Positions 7,645 through 16,296 are shown, numbered from the stretch's first letter. The stretch is 34,006 nt of DNA from Pseudomonadota bacterium (GCA_018971625.1 JAGXAJ010000049.1:1-34006); one strand, 5' to 3'. Notes: generated by a model not told the origin, from the sequence alone. Numbers and translations are program-made.

Positions 7645-8949
7645 ATGCGCGACGAAACCATCGCAATTCACGCCGGCTACGACCCCGATCCGGTGACCAA
7701 ATCAGTTGCGGTTCCGATCTATCAGACGGTTTCCTATGCCTTCGACAGCGCCGACCACGGCGCAGCCCTGTTCAATCTCGAAACCGAGGGCTATCGCTAC
7801 AGTCGGATCGCCAATCCAACCACGGCGGTACTCGAAAAACGCGTGGCCGACCTCGAGGGCGGCGTCGGCGCGCTCGCGGTTGCGACCGGACAGGCCGCGC
7901 TGCATTATGCCTTTATCAACCTTGCCGACAACGGCGGCAATATCGTCTCCGTTCCGCAGCTCTACGGCACGACATACACGTTGCTCTCGCACATCCTGCC
8001 GCGCCAGGGCATCACCACCCGCTTTGCGGACAGCGACAAGGCGGACGCGATCGAGCGGCTGATCGACGAAAACACCAAGGCGGTATTCTCGGAAACCATC
8101 GGCAACCCGGCCGGCAACATCTGCGATATCGAGGCGCTGGCAAAGGTCGCGCATCGTCATGGCGTGCCGTTGATCGTCGACAACACGGTTGCAACCCCTA
8201 TCCTGCTAAAGCCGTTCGAATACGGTGCGGATATTTCCGTTCATTCGCTGACAAAATTCCTTGGCGGTCACGGAACCACCCTCGGCGGCGCGATCGTCGA
8301 TAGCGGTCGTTTTCCCTGGACCGATCACGCCAAGCGTTTTGCCGCCTTCAACGAGCCCGACGAGTCATATCATGGCCTGATCTACACCCAGCAGTTCGGT
8401 GCCGCCGCCTACATTCAGCGCGCGCGCAGCGTCTATCAGCGCACCATGGGATCGGTGCTTTCTCCATTCAACGCCTTCCTGCTGCTGCAGGGAATCGAGA
8501 CGGTTGCGCTGCGTGTCGAGCGCCATGTCGAAAACGCCCGCAAGGTTGCGGAATTCCTGCAGAACGATCCCCGCGTCGCCTGGGTGAATTATGCGGGCTT
8601 CCCCGACAGCCCCTTTTACGCACTGGTGCAGAAATATCTGAACGGCCAGGCCTCGTCGCTGTTCACGTTCGGCATCAAGGGCGGCCACGAAGCCGGAAAG
8701 GCCTTCTATGACGCGCTGAAACTGATCACCCGGCTGGTCAATATCGGTGATGCGAAATCGCTCGCCTGCCATCCGGCATCGACCACGCATCGCCAGATGT
8801 CTCCCGAACAGCAGCGTCTGGCCGGCATCCTGCCGGAGACCATCCGACTTTCAATCGGCATCGAGCACGTCGAAGACATCATCGAGGACATCGATCAGGC
8901 GCTCGCTCAAGCGAGTTCACAATATACACAGCCCAAGGCGGCGGAATAG
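7645..8949 (+). CDS. metY: O-acetylhomoserine sulfhydrylase/aminocarboxypropyltransferase
   Basis: A 434-aa Cys/Met-metabolism PLP enzyme (fold type I) that makes homocysteine from an O-acylhomoserine and sulfide. The N-terminus (TIAIHAGYDPDP...SVAVPIYQTVSYAF) and the segment YRYSRIANPTT are characteristic of MetY. The PLP lysine is Lys204 in SLTKFLGGHG, and the C-terminus has the substrate loop SLACHPASTTHRQM. GAGGTGG at 7635-7641 selects the ATG at 7645 over an in-frame ATG at 7612. A metA gene follows after 7 nt, which would supply O-succinyl- or O-acetylhomoserine, so the pair forms a short methionine branch. A related activity such as methionine gamma-lyase is possible but fits the context less well. 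Confidence 0.9.
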   Translation: MRDETIAIHAGYDPDPVTKSVAVPIYQTVSYAFDSADHGAALFNLETEGYRYSRIANPTTAVLEKRVADLEGGVGALAVATGQAALHYAFINLADNGGNIVSVPQLYGTTYTLLSHILPRQGITTRFADSDKADAIERLIDENTKAVFSETIGNPAGNICDIEALAKVAHRHGVPLIVDNTVATPILLKPFEYGADISVHSLTKFLGGHGTTLGGAIVDSGRFPWTDHAKRFAAFNEPDESYHGLIYTQQFGAAAYIQRARSVYQRTMGSVLSPFNAFLLLQGIETVALRVERHVENARKVAEFLQNDPRVAWVNYAGFPDSPFYALVQKYLNGQASSLFTFGIKGGHEAGKAFYDALKLITRLVNIGDAKSLACHPASTTHRQMSPEQQRLAGILPETIRLSIGIEHVEDIIEDIDQALAQASSQYTQPKAAE

Positions 8950-8956
8950 ATCGGCC

Positions 8957-9976
8957 GTGAACGTGTCATTCGACAAACATCGACATATCCTCAGCCCCGC
9001 GCTGGCACCTACGCCGCGGCGTGGAGCCGACGAGTTCGAACGCCAGCAAAAAGCCGCCGATGCGACCCTCACCATCGGCCTGATCAACAACATGCCGGAT
9101 CCTGCACTCCAGGCCACTGAACGTCAGTTCACTCACCTGTTGCAGGCCGCGGCGGGAAACCGCCGCATCCACCTGCACTGTTTCTCGCTGCCATCGGTGA
9201 AGCGGTCGCCGCAAGCCAAGGCGCTGATGGAAGGCCGTTACGCCGACGTCGCCGATCTCGCCCGCCTGCAGCTTGATGGTTTGATCGTGACCGGCGCCGA
9301 GCCAATTGCGGCGACGCTGCCCGAGGAGCCGTTCTGGAAAGACCTCACCGATGTGATCGACTGGGCGGAAGCCAATACGCGTTCGGCGATCTGGTCGTGC
9401 CTGGCCGCCCACGCGGTGGTGCTGCATCTCGACGGCATCGAACGACGACGGCTCGACGTGAAATGCTCCGGCGTCTACGACTGCGACAGGGTGAATGATA
9501 GCTGGCTGATGAAGGATATCCACTCGCCGCTCAAGATCGCGCATTCGCGCATCAATGCGCTACGCAACGCGGACCTGACCGCACACGGATATCAACTGCT
9601 GACGGAATCACGCGACGCCGGTGTCGACATTTTCGCCAAGCGATTGCGCAGCCATTTTGTCTTCTTCCAAGGTCATCCGGAATACGACGCATTGTCGCTG
9701 CAGCGGGAATACCTGCGTGACATCACCCGCTACCTGGCACGCCAACGCGATATTTTCCCGGCGTTTCCCAAAAGCTATTTCAACGCCGAGACCGAACACA
9801 AGCTTGCCAACTATCAGAAACGGGCGAGCGCGGAGCGCCAGATTCCGCTTAGCGTCGAACTCCCGCACCTCGCACTTCGTTCCGATCTCGCAACCGGCGT
9901 CGCCGCAGCAGCGATCTTTCGAAACTGGCTCGACTACCTGTCCGGCGGCGTCCAGATCCCGGCCAGGACTACTTGA
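8957..9976 (+). CDS. metA: Homoserine O-acyltransferase, MetA type
   Basis: A 339-aa MetA-family enzyme that acylates homoserine in the first committed step of methionine synthesis. Visible are the glutamine-amidotransferase-like fold with LTIGLINNMPDPALQATERQF near the N-terminus, the nucleophile Cys148 in WSCLAAHA, and His240/Glu242 in FFQGHPEYDALSLQREYLRD. The start is GTG at 8957 (another GTG at 8963), 7 nt after the metY-like stop; the frame is open further upstream but overlaps metY. It is about 30 residues longer than the enterobacterial protein. Family members use either succinyl-CoA or acetyl-CoA, and I cannot decide the donor here. It is co-transcribed with the metY-like gene and probably with the deacetylase downstream. 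Confidence 0.88.
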   Translation: MNVSFDKHRHILSPALAPTPRRGADEFERQQKAADATLTIGLINNMPDPALQATERQFTHLLQAAAGNRRIHLHCFSLPSVKRSPQAKALMEGRYADVADLARLQLDGLIVTGAEPIAATLPEEPFWKDLTDVIDWAEANTRSAIWSCLAAHAVVLHLDGIERRRLDVKCSGVYDCDRVNDSWLMKDIHSPLKIAHSRINALRNADLTAHGYQLLTESRDAGVDIFAKRLRSHFVFFQGHPEYDALSLQREYLRDITRYLARQRDIFPAFPKSYFNAETEHKLANYQKRASAERQIPLSVELPHLALRSDLATGVAAAAIFRNWLDYLSGGVQIPARTT

Positions 9977-10025
9977 TCTTCGACAAGCGACGCATTGGTC
10001 CGAACCCTATGAAAGCACCGATATC

Positions 10026-10778
10026 ATGCGCGCGGCGTGGTCATATCTGAGAGCGCGCGTCGGCAACAGGCTGGCGCGACATCTGCGCGTCGCACCGGCC
10101 AAGCTGAACAACAGCGGTCCGATGGTCAGCTTCACTTTCGATGATGCGCCCGTCAGCGCAGCGAGAGCCGGCGCCGACATGCTCGAACAATATGGTGCGC
10201 GCGGAACCTTCTATATCGCGGGCGGGCTGGTGGACGCCTGGTCCGGTAACTGGACCGGCGCCAGCGCCGGCGACATTGTCGACCTTCACCGCCGGGGCCA
10301 TGAAATCGCCTGCCACACCTTCTCGCACACGCGCATGACGGACCTGACCGCAGCGGCGATGGCTGCGGAGCTGGCGAAGAATCGCAACTACCTGCTGGGA
10401 CTCGATCCATCGATCAAGATCGAGAACTTCGCCTATCCCTACGGCACCGGGTCGGTGTTGCGGAAGGGTCAGCTCGGCGCGGCCTTCCATTCCTCTCGCG
10501 GCATTCTTCCTGGCATCAACAGTGGTACGGCGGATCTGCAATATCTGCGCGCCATGCCGCTGATCGACTGCGAGATCGACCGCGATGGGATCGATCGCGT
10601 CTTTGACGAGGCTTTTGATAAAAACGGCTGGCTGATCTTCTATAGCCATGACGTCGAGACGACACCGAGCCCTTATGGCTGTTCCCCGGAAGTTCTGCGC
10701 CATGCGCTGGATGCAGCCGCGCGCCGGAACATTCCCGCCATGAGCATCGCCGCTGCGCTGCAGTTCGCCGGCGTATAG
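10026..10778 (+). CDS. Polysaccharide deacetylase (NodB homology) family protein
   Basis: A 250-aa carbohydrate esterase family 4-type protein; these are metal-dependent hydrolases that remove N-acetyl groups from sugar polymers. Motif 1 is SFTFDDAP (Asp39-Asp40), the metal-binding histidines are His97 and His101 in ACHTFSH, and motif 3 is FAYPYGTG. A later YSHDVE supplies the His of motif 5. No signal peptide is evident, so it may be cytoplasmic. It starts 49 nt after metA on the same strand and is probably in that operon. A link between deacetylation and the methionine genes is not obvious. Cytoplasmic NodB-like proteins can also act on small amides. Confidence 0.85.
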   Translation: MRAAWSYLRARVGNRLARHLRVAPAKLNNSGPMVSFTFDDAPVSAARAGADMLEQYGARGTFYIAGGLVDAWSGNWTGASAGDIVDLHRRGHEIACHTFSHTRMTDLTAAAMAAELAKNRNYLLGLDPSIKIENFAYPYGTGSVLRKGQLGAAFHSSRGILPGINSGTADLQYLRAMPLIDCEIDRDGIDRVFDEAFDKNGWLIFYSHDVETTPSPYGCSPEVLRHALDAAARRNIPAMSIAAALQFAGV

Positions 10779-10855
10779 TTGCCGCAAGCAATAGGCTAAA
10801 CCGCGAATCTCGGATAAATCTGGCGCAGTGTCGGCCTGATCCAGATTGATCCCAC

Positions 10856-12730
10856 ATGCCCGCTTCCAACCACGCCCCGGCACGCGATCACGGGATCGAT
10901 GCCGCTCCCGACGCGCTCGCGGTGCTCCATGCCGTGTTCGGCCTATCAGGCTTTCGTGGCGCTCAGGAACAGATCGTTCGTCATGTCACCGATGGCGGTA
11001 ATTGCCTGGTGCTGATGCCGACCGGCGGCGGCAAGTCGCTGTGCTATCAGCTGCCATCCTTGTTGCGCGAAGGCTGCGGCATCGTGGTTTCACCGTTGAT
11101 TGCACTGATGCGGGATCAGGTCGCGGGCCTGACTGAAGCCGGCGTCAAGGCCGCAGCGCTGAATTCCACGCTGAGCTTCGACGAAGCCAACAGCGTCGAG
11201 CAGCGGCTCATTGCCGGCGATCTCGATCTGCTCTATGTCGCGCCGGAACGGCTGTTGACGCCGCGCTGCCTGTCGCTGCTCGACCGCGCTAAAATCGCAC
11301 TGTTTGCGATCGACGAAGCGCATTGCGTATCCCAATGGGGCCATGATTTCCGTCCGGAATATATTGGCCTTTCCGTGATTGCCGAGCGCTTTGCCGAGGT
11401 GCCGCGTATCGCGCTCACCGCCACCGCCGACGAACTGACACGAAAGGAAATCACTGCTCGCCTCGGACTCGCCGACGCGCCGCAATTCGTTGCAAGCTTC
11501 GATCGTCCGAACATCAAATATGAGATCGTCGACAAGCAGAATGCGCAGACCCAGCTCAAGGCCTTCATCAGGGAGCGCCACGCTGGCGACGCCGGCATCG
11601 TCTATTGCCTGTCGCGCGCCAAGGTGGAAGACACCGCCGAGACGCTGAATAGGGCCGGCATTCCGGCATTGCCCTATCACGCCGGGCTCGATGCCGCCGT
11701 ACGCGCGCGCCATCAGGATCGCTTCCTCAACGAGGACGGCCTCGTGATCGTCGCCACCATCGCATTCGGCATGGGCATCGACAAGCCCGACGTGCGCTTC
11801 GTCGCGCATCTCGATCTGCCCAAGAGCATCGAGGCCTATTACCAGGAGACCGGACGCGCGGGACGTGACGGCAAGCCGTCCAGCGCCTGGATGGCCTATG
11901 GCCTGTCTGATATCGTGCAGCAGCGTCGCATGATCGAGGAATCCGCCGGCGCCGACTCCTTCAAGCGGGTATCGATCGGCAAGCTCGACGCGCTGGTCGG
12001 CCTTGCCGAGACCACCGGCTGCCGGCGCAGCCGCCTGCTCGGCTATTTCGGCGAGACGTTCGCGGAGGGAAAATGCGGCAATTGCGACAATTGCCTGTCG
12101 CCGCCGCTGGTGCGCGACGGCAAGGTCGTCGCGCAAAAGCTGTTGTCCTGCGTCTATCGCATCGGGCAACGCTTCGGCGCCATGCACCTGATCGACGTCC
12201 TGATCGGCCGGCTGAACGCACGCGTCAAGCAGTTCGGTCATGACCGGCTGTCGGTGTTCGGCATAGGTCGCGAACTCAACGAGAAGCAATGGCGCGCCGT
12301 ACTGCGCCAGTTGGTCGCGATGGGTCATTTACAGGCCGACAGCGAGGCGTTTGGCGCGCTGAAGCTGACCGAAAGCGCGCGCGCCGTATTGAAGGGCAAA
12401 ACCGTGGTGATGCTGCGCGAACAGACATCCGGCCGCGACCGCCCCAGCCGGACCAAATCGAAGCGCAGCGATCCGGCGCCGCAGCCCGCCTCGCGCGGCA
12501 CGGCCGTCGATGCGAACCTGCTCGGCGCCCTCAGAGCGTGGCGATCCGAAGTTGCGCGCAAGCGCGGCGTGCCGGCCTATGTCGTGCTGCACGATTCGAC
12601 CATCGAGGGCATCGCTGCCTCACATCCCAGCACACCAGAGCAACTCCGCGATATCCCCGGCATCGGCGACAAGAAACTCGAGCGCTACGGACGCGAACTG
12701 ATTGCGCTGGTGAACTCCGCAGATGATTGA
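10856..12730 (+). CDS. recQ: ATP-dependent DNA helicase RecQ
   Basis: A 624-aa 3'-5' superfamily 2 DNA helicase for recombination and stalled-fork repair. Domains in order: helicase core with Walker [15 protein letters not shown] (residues 54-67), Walker [19 protein letters not shown] (about 152-169), motif [14 protein letters not shown] (about 330-341); RecQ zinc-binding region with CGNCDNC; winged helix; C-terminal HRDC domain from about residue 550, with [20 protein letters not shown] then [13 protein letters not shown]. Full length for the family. The ATG at 10856 follows the deacetylase by 77 nt and has only a weak ribosome site. It is a housekeeping gene and appears intact. Confidence 0.95.
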   Translation: MPASNHAPARDHGIDAAPDALAVLHAVFGLSGFRGAQEQIVRHVTDGGNCLVLMPTGGGKSLCYQLPSLLREGCGIVVSPLIALMRDQVAGLTEAGVKAAALNSTLSFDEANSVEQRLIAGDLDLLYVAPERLLTPRCLSLLDRAKIALFAIDEAHCVSQWGHDFRPEYIGLSVIAERFAEVPRIALTATADELTRKEITARLGLADAPQFVASFDRPNIKYEIVDKQNAQTQLKAFIRERHAGDAGIVYCLSRAKVEDTAETLNRAGIPALPYHAGLDAAVRARHQDRFLNEDGLVIVATIAFGMGIDKPDVRFVAHLDLPKSIEAYYQETGRAGRDGKPSSAWMAYGLSDIVQQRRMIEESAGADSFKRVSIGKLDALVGLAETTGCRRSRLLGYFGETFAEGKCGNCDNCLSPPLVRDGKVVAQKLLSCVYRIGQRFGAMHLIDVLIGRLNARVKQFGHDRLSVFGIGRELNEKQWRAVLRQLVAMGHLQADSEAFGALKLTESARAVLKGKTVVMLREQTSGRDRPSRTKSKRSDPAPQPASRGTAVDANLLGALRAWRSEVARKRGVPAYVVLHDSTIEGIAASHPSTPEQLRDIPGIGDKKLERYGRELIALVNSADD

Positions 12731-13091
12731 CCGGATGTGAGCGCTCGCTGCCCATCATATCGCAATTCTGGGCATTGTGCGGGGACGGTGGAAATCGCAA
12801 TGACGGGTGCGAGCGGCCGCCGCCGTGGCCAGCGTCAGCACTTCGGGCTCCTTGCCGAGGGAGCACCAAAGGCGAAGCATTTTCCGACTTTGCCGGACAA
12901 AACCCACTGAATCCACTGATTGAGCTACGGCCAGAAAATGGACTTCCTTCCAACAAAGCCTGTTCCACGCTGACCTTTGCTCGACAACGCGATCAAGCGG
13001 CTAACGAAAGGCACATTGCTTGCTTCAGCCCAATCGTCGTCTTTCAGCGGCTTCCGATCTCAGCAGGTAAAAAGGTACGTTCGGCAAATTA
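12731..13091. other. Intergenic stretch, no convincing gene
   Basis: The stretch after recQ holds open frames in both directions, but none has a good ribosome site, family resemblance or codon pattern. A short piece, CGCAATGACGGG near 12799, resembles one end of the dispersed inverted repeat seen at 124-239 and may be a remnant. The stretch ends at an EcfG promoter. Confidence 0.4.
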
Positions 13092-13116
13092 GGAACCGCG
13101 TCCCTCCGCTTGCGTT
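13092..13116 (+). promoter_or_regulatory. EcfG-type general stress promoter
   Basis: GGAAC at 13092-13096 and CGTT at 13113-13116 are separated by 16 nt, a full consensus match. The predicted start of transcription (about 13123) leaves a leader of roughly 16 nt with GGGAG before the ATG at 13139. Confidence 0.75.
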
Positions 13117-13138
13117 GCGCGTGTTTGGGAGACGCGCC

Positions 13139-13315
13139 ATGCTTCAACTGAAAGATCTCGGCCATTCCGATTCCCGACAGTGCACAGAGCTTGTTCGACG
13201 CTTTGTCCGCATTGAAAACCCCTCGGTCCGAGAAAAGGTACTCGACCTTTTGGAAGACCTCGCGTCTGAAACCGGTGAACTGCTAACTTTCGATGATCTG
13301 ATCACAATGTCCTAA
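13139..13315 (+). CDS. Small hypothetical protein, EcfG-controlled
   Basis: A 58-aa soluble, acidic, helical protein starting MLQLKDLGHSDSRQCTELVR. Its second half (NPSVREKVLDLLEDLASETG) predicts an amphipathic helix. I recognise no family. The start is chosen because GGGAG at 13127-13131 lies 7 nt upstream and a full EcfG promoter sits just before it; the frame itself is open back to 12977. The compact promoter-RBS-ORF arrangement is the strongest evidence that it is real. A small general-stress protein or a protein-protein adaptor is possible; there is no direct clue to function. Confidence 0.65.
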   Translation: MLQLKDLGHSDSRQCTELVRRFVRIENPSVREKVLDLLEDLASETGELLTFDDLITMS

Positions 13316-13735
13316 TATCACCGCGCAAAGGCGCTCGCGAGGTGAGTGACTTCAAGTGGCGATTTCGCAGTCTCAATTCCGGCGCCATGGCACGGCGTAA
13401 AACCGATTCATACGCCTCGATCAGTGCCTCATCGTCGAAATTGAGACCCAATGCCCGGAACCGAGCCTACCTGCTGGTGAATTTGGCTCGTCCAATCGGT
13501 TTCCGGAGAGACACGCGAGACTTTCCGGGATGGAAACTTTCATTGAGCGGCAGAAACAGAGAGCTTCCCTGTGGGGTGCAAGATGAGAGGCGCCGATCCG
13601 CAACCCTCGCTTTGACCGCTGAACGCGCCGATTGCGACGGGATGGAACTGTAGCTCGCGTGGGAACGTATTCGGAGCCTGACGATTGACCTACGGCACGC
13701 TCAGTCTCGTGCGGGACAACCAAGTGGAGATTGCG
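13316..13735. other. Intergenic stretch with stress promoter
   Basis: A GTG-started open frame of 103 codons (13342-13653) runs through here, but it is Arg/Ser-rich without recognisable features, so I do not call it. The supported element is the EcfG-like promoter at 13644-13669; the final 60 bases form the leader of the Gln-rich gene. Confidence 0.4.
13644..13669 (+). promoter_or_regulatory. EcfG-like promoter of Gln-rich protein
   Basis: GGAAC at 13644-13648, 17-nt spacer, CGTA at 13666-13669: one mismatch to GGAAC-N16/17-CGTT. Start predicted near 13677, about 60 nt before the gene at 13736. Confidence 0.6.
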
Positions 13736-13951
13736 ATGTCTAATCCCAGCCAGAATCCAGGTCAGAATCCAGGTCAGAATCCAGGTCAGAAAGCCGGTCA
13801 GCAGCAGCAGGGCAGCAGCGGTCAGAAGCCCGGACAGCAGGGCGGTGGTCAGAAGGCCGGACAGCAACAGCAAAATTCAAAGCACAGCACCGAGGATCTC
13901 GACCCTGAGAAGCAAGGGAACGAAAATACCGAGTATAGCGGCGGCACTTGA
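13736..13951 (+). CDS. Gln/Gly-rich repeat protein, probably disordered
   Basis: A 71-aa hydrophilic protein with three near-identical NPGQ repeats after MSNPSQ, then KAGQQQQ/KPGQQGG blocks and an acidic tail (STEDLDPEKQGNENTEYSGGT). It has no hydrophobic segment and almost no order-promoting residues, so it should be intrinsically disordered, like hydrophilins. The start is the ATG preceded by GTGGAGA (GGAG at 13726-13729); an in-frame ATG at 13685 lacks this. An EcfG-like promoter lies 70-90 nt upstream. I infer a general-stress protectant (desiccation or osmotic), without family-level proof. The 12-bp repeat CAGAATCCAGGT can expand or contract by slippage. Confidence 0.7.
   Translation: MSNPSQNPGQNPGQNPGQKAGQQQQGSSGQKPGQQGGGQKAGQQQQNSKHSTEDLDPEKQGNENTEYSGGT
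13758..13793 (+). repeat. Three tandem 12-bp coding repeats
   Basis: AATCCAGGTCAG-type units repeat three times in phase, encoding NPGQ each time; the surrounding CAG/GGT codons extend the pattern imperfectly. In-frame 12-bp units allow length variation without a frameshift. Confidence 0.7.
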
Positions 13952-14006
13952 TACCTGCTTGATACCCCCTGAATGCTTAAACATATTCCCTCGAACGCAT
14001 AAACGC

Positions 14007-14062
14007 GCGCGGGCTCCTGTAGAAATTCTTATGATTGGAACATGCCGCGGAGGAGCCCGCGC
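14007..14062. repeat. 12-bp inverted repeat, 32-nt loop
   Basis: GCGCGGGCTCCT at 14007-14018 pairs perfectly with AGGAGCCCGCGC at 14051-14062, enclosing 32 bases. The stem is GC-rich and very stable as RNA. It lies between the convergent Gln-rich and SDR genes, about 55 nt after the former's stop, so it could serve as a transcription barrier for either. The lack of a T-run after either arm argues against a classical rho-independent terminator. The rest of 13952-14245 shows no gene I can support. Confidence 0.6.
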
Positions 14063-14245
14063 TGGCGGTTGAAGTTTCGACGAAGGCGTTCTGCTTCGGT
14101 AGACCTCATTTCGCGCCGCACGCCTTGCTCCAGCGCACCGCTCGTGAGTTTCCTTTTCCGAAAGCTTACCGTGACTGCCTCTCTAGCAGGCCGTCGTGGC
14201 GCGCTCGTCGACCAGTGGGCTACGCGGCACACTCCCTTGATCTTT

Positions 14246-15097
14246 TCAAATGAATGGTTTCCCGCCGGTAACAGCGATTGTCGTTCCCGACGTATAGCTC
14301 GAGAGAGGATCAGCCAACATCACATAAGCTGTCGCGAGTTCGGCCGGCTGCCCGGCCCGCTTCATCGGAACCTGTTCTCCAAAATGCGTGACTGCATGCT
14401 CAGGCATCGAGGAAGGTATCAATGGCGTCCAGATCGGCCCCGGCGCAACCGCGTTCACTCTTATGCCCTTCTTGGCGAGCATCTGAGCGAGTCCGCCCGT
14501 AAAATTCTGGATGGCTCCCTTGGTCGTCGCATAGGCCAGCAGGATCGGGTTGGGCATATCGGAATTAATTGATGCGGTGTTGATGATGGCGCTACCCGGC
14601 TTCATGTGAGGCACGGCCGCTTTTGTCAGATAGAACATCGAATGGATATTCGTCCTGAACGTCAGGCGCCACTCGTCGTCACTGATTTCCGTGATTTCCT
14701 TGAAAGTCGCCTGGTGCGCCGCATTGTTGACGAGGATGTCGATACCGCCGAGAACTTCGACCGCGTGCTCAATCACGAAACGACAATGCGTCGGATTTTG
14801 CAGATCTCCCGCCACGAGAACTGCGTTGCGGTTTTCCTTTTCAACGAGGCTTTTTACCTCATGCGCATCATCGTGCTCATTGAGATAGGAGATCAGGATA
14901 TCGGCCCCCTCGCGCGCAAAGGCGATGGCCACAGCCCGGCCGATACCGCTATCGCCGCCCGTGATCACGGCTTTTTTTCCGTGCAGCCTGCCGGATCCCT
15001 TGTAGGTGGTCTCGCCGTGGTCGGGGCGCGGATCCATCTGCGAAATCGTGCCAGGCATGGGCTGCGCCTGGACCGGATATGGCGGTTTCGGGTACAT
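14246..15097 (-). CDS. SDR family oxidoreductase, general stress protein 39-like
   Basis: A 283-aa classical-type short-chain dehydrogenase/reductase with a long N-terminal extension rich in Pro (residues 1-35) typical of the YghA/GSP39 subgroup. The cofactor motif is TGGDSGIG (46-53), followed by NNAAHQ. The active site has Ser176, Tyr189 and Lys193 (YATTK), then NAVAPGPIWTPLIPSSMP, and the C-terminus ends GTTIAVTGGKPFI. It should reduce or oxidise an aldehyde, ketone or sugar with NAD(P); the substrate is unknown. An EcfG-like promoter lies 50-75 nt upstream, which fits the stress regulation of GSP39-type proteins. The ATG at 15097 has GGTGCGCC upstream, a weak ribosome site. Confidence 0.9.
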   Translation of the reverse strand: MYPKPPYPVQAQPMPGTISQMDPRPDHGETTYKGSGRLHGKKAVITGGDSGIGRAVAIAFAREGADILISYLNEHDDAHEVKSLVEKENRNAVLVAGDLQNPTHCRFVIEHAVEVLGGIDILVNNAAHQATFKEITEISDDEWRLTFRTNIHSMFYLTKAAVPHMKPGSAIINTASINSDMPNPILLAYATTKGAIQNFTGGLAQMLAKKGIRVNAVAPGPIWTPLIPSSMPEHAVTHFGEQVPMKRAGQPAELATAYVMLADPLSSYTSGTTIAVTGGKPFI

Positions 15098-15107
15098 GGC
15101 GCACCTT

Positions 15108-15144
15108 TATGAGTGCCGGATTTCTTCTATGAGTGCTGGATTTC
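15108..15144. repeat. Direct repeat in SDR leader
   Basis: TATGAGTGCCGGATTTC (15108-15124) and TATGAGTGCTGGATTTC (15128-15144) differ at one base and have a 20-bp period, two helical turns. They cover the expected SDR transcription start and leader, so they could be a paired protein-binding site or just a small tandem duplication. Confidence 0.55.
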
Positions 15145-15147
15145 CGT

Positions 15148-15172
15148 AATGTTTCGGATCGTCCGTCGTTCC
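15148..15172 (-). promoter_or_regulatory. EcfG-like promoter of SDR gene
   Basis: Read on the minus strand, GGAAC (15168-15172), 16-nt spacer, CATT (15148-15151): one mismatch to the consensus. Predicted start near 15141, about 44 nt before the SDR start codon. Confidence 0.6.
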
Positions 15173-15559
15173 TATTGGGAGTCGTGTGCGACCGGAGGCC
15201 CTAAAATTCAGAACCGGCTCAAATTGTCCCTCAGGCTGCCACAGAGCTATTCCAAGCGCCGCAAGGTTGGTCGTAGAATTGGTGGCCGGGCCGATGGACA
15301 TCCTGCCAGCCGCGATCATCGTTATCGCGCAACCCGCTCGGCGCCTGGGCGCTTGGGAATCTCTGATTCAGTCAAGCCTTGCCCGGATTCAGCTGACATC
15401 TTTCCACTGCGGCCAGCGATCTCATCGTAGCTGATCTCGTACCGTCGCGCGCATGACTGTTGAGACCTGCCTCTCGACCGCGGGGATGTGGACCAAGACA
15501 TCGACGGCGTTGTCAGCGGCGCTTGTTCTGATGGATCAATCACTACCGCAATCGCAACC

Positions 15560-15742
15560 CTACGAGCGGAGCCATTGGCTCATTTGCGAGGCAGCTTCCA
15601 CCTGTCGCGCCCTGCGGATCAACTTGTCACGCGCAATCCCAGGCGACATCACTTTAGCCTGCTCCCGCAGGCGCTTGGCTGCAGCGGCAAGACGTTGCTC
15701 CAGAGTATCGGTTTGTTTGAAACGACGCCGCTTCACGACCAT
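15560..15742 (-). CDS. Small basic helical hypothetical protein
   Basis: A 60-aa protein, MVVKRRRFKQTDTLEQRLAA at its start, followed by AKRLREQAKVMSPG and ARQVEAASQMSQWL. It resembles a widespread short rhizobial hypothetical family with an RRRFKQT...L..RL...AKRLR...A pattern, recalled from general familiarity rather than a search. It is predicted to be one long charged helix with a hinge at SPG. GGAG lies 8 nt upstream of the chosen ATG at 15742; an in-frame ATG at 15790 only adds residues encoded by a local 12-bp duplication. No promoter was recognised. Function unknown; the basic start could bind nucleic acid. Confidence 0.65.
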   Translation of the reverse strand: MVVKRRRFKQTDTLEQRLAAAAKRLREQAKVMSPGIARDKLIRRARQVEAASQMSQWLRS

Positions 15743-15747
15743 ACGCT

Positions 15748-15773
15748 GAACTCCATGTTGAACTCCATGTTGA
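15748..15773. repeat. 12-bp tandem duplication
   Basis: GAACTCCATGTT is immediately repeated (TGAACTCCATGTTGAACTCC). Read on the minus strand it duplicates the GGAG ribosome site and the bases around it upstream of the 60-aa gene, so the leader has two identical GGAG sites. Confidence 0.6.
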
Positions 15774-15790
15774 CGGGCGCTCAAGCGCAA

Positions 15791-16296
15791 TTGTGCAATT
15801 GGCGGGAAATTCCGGCATTCACAAAGGTTAACGAACTTGAATTTGGGCTGGGTGGAGGCGGGATTTGCGCATGCTAGAACAGGACGCGAAGGCGCTTCTA
15901 CTTTTGTTGCACTCTGTTGCTCGCGCTGCCTTTTCGCTTGTCACGCGACCTTTCCCAAAGCGGCAACAATCACGCGAAATGAACCGCGACCTCGCGCATC
16001 GCCACTGGGCGGTCGGCGGCGTTGGCCGTTCTCTTAGGTTAATTGAGTTCCCGAGTCGGAATAGCCTTATGCCATTTCGCAGCAACGGCGCCCCATCACT
16101 CTTCAACGCGCAAGAACTGCGCTCAGATAACTGCGAGGTTCGTAAATCCGATTCATAAGCACGGCGTTGTCGCGGAAGCGGCGCGTTCAGCTGGCGGACC
16201 ATCCTGGCCGTCCTGGCATCGCTTTTGCCATGAAGTGAGTCCTACACCCGACCGCATAGGGCGGTTGTGCCAACTTCGTTCGTCCGGAGTCCCAAT
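15791..16296. other. Intergenic stretch without a supported gene
   Basis: About 500 bases with only short overlapping frames. The near-palindrome CAATTGTGCAATTG near 15790 is the only local structure I see. No EcfG motif precedes the gene at 16297. Confidence 0.35.

Larger units (their letters stand above)
15098..15559. other. SDR leader plus uncoded stretch
   Basis: The first 75 bases hold the SDR promoter and a direct repeat. From about 15175 to 15559 I see no gene with a ribosome site or recognisable product; short frames on the minus strand (15107-15319 and 15322-15543) lack support. Confidence 0.4.

Noticed and set aside
11090..12328. Minus-strand open frame of 412 codons
   Set aside because: Antisense to recQ, whose helicase motifs are unmistakable; no domain of its own.
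13342..13653. GTG-started frame of 103 codons
   Set aside because: Arg/Ser-rich, no ribosome site, no recognisable features; the real signal here is the promoter at 13644.
13750..13800. Short tandem repeats as a CRISPR candidate
   Set aside because: 12-bp units with no spacers, in frame within a protein gene.
13421..13873. Minus-strand frame with long Leu/Ile-Thr-Trp repeats resembling a membrane protein
   Set aside because: The hydrophobic repeats are only the complement of the NPGQ-coding 12-bp repeat of the Gln-rich gene.
14042..14572. Plus-strand frame of 176 codons
   Set aside because: Runs opposite the SDR gene and through the hairpin; Arg-rich antisense composition.
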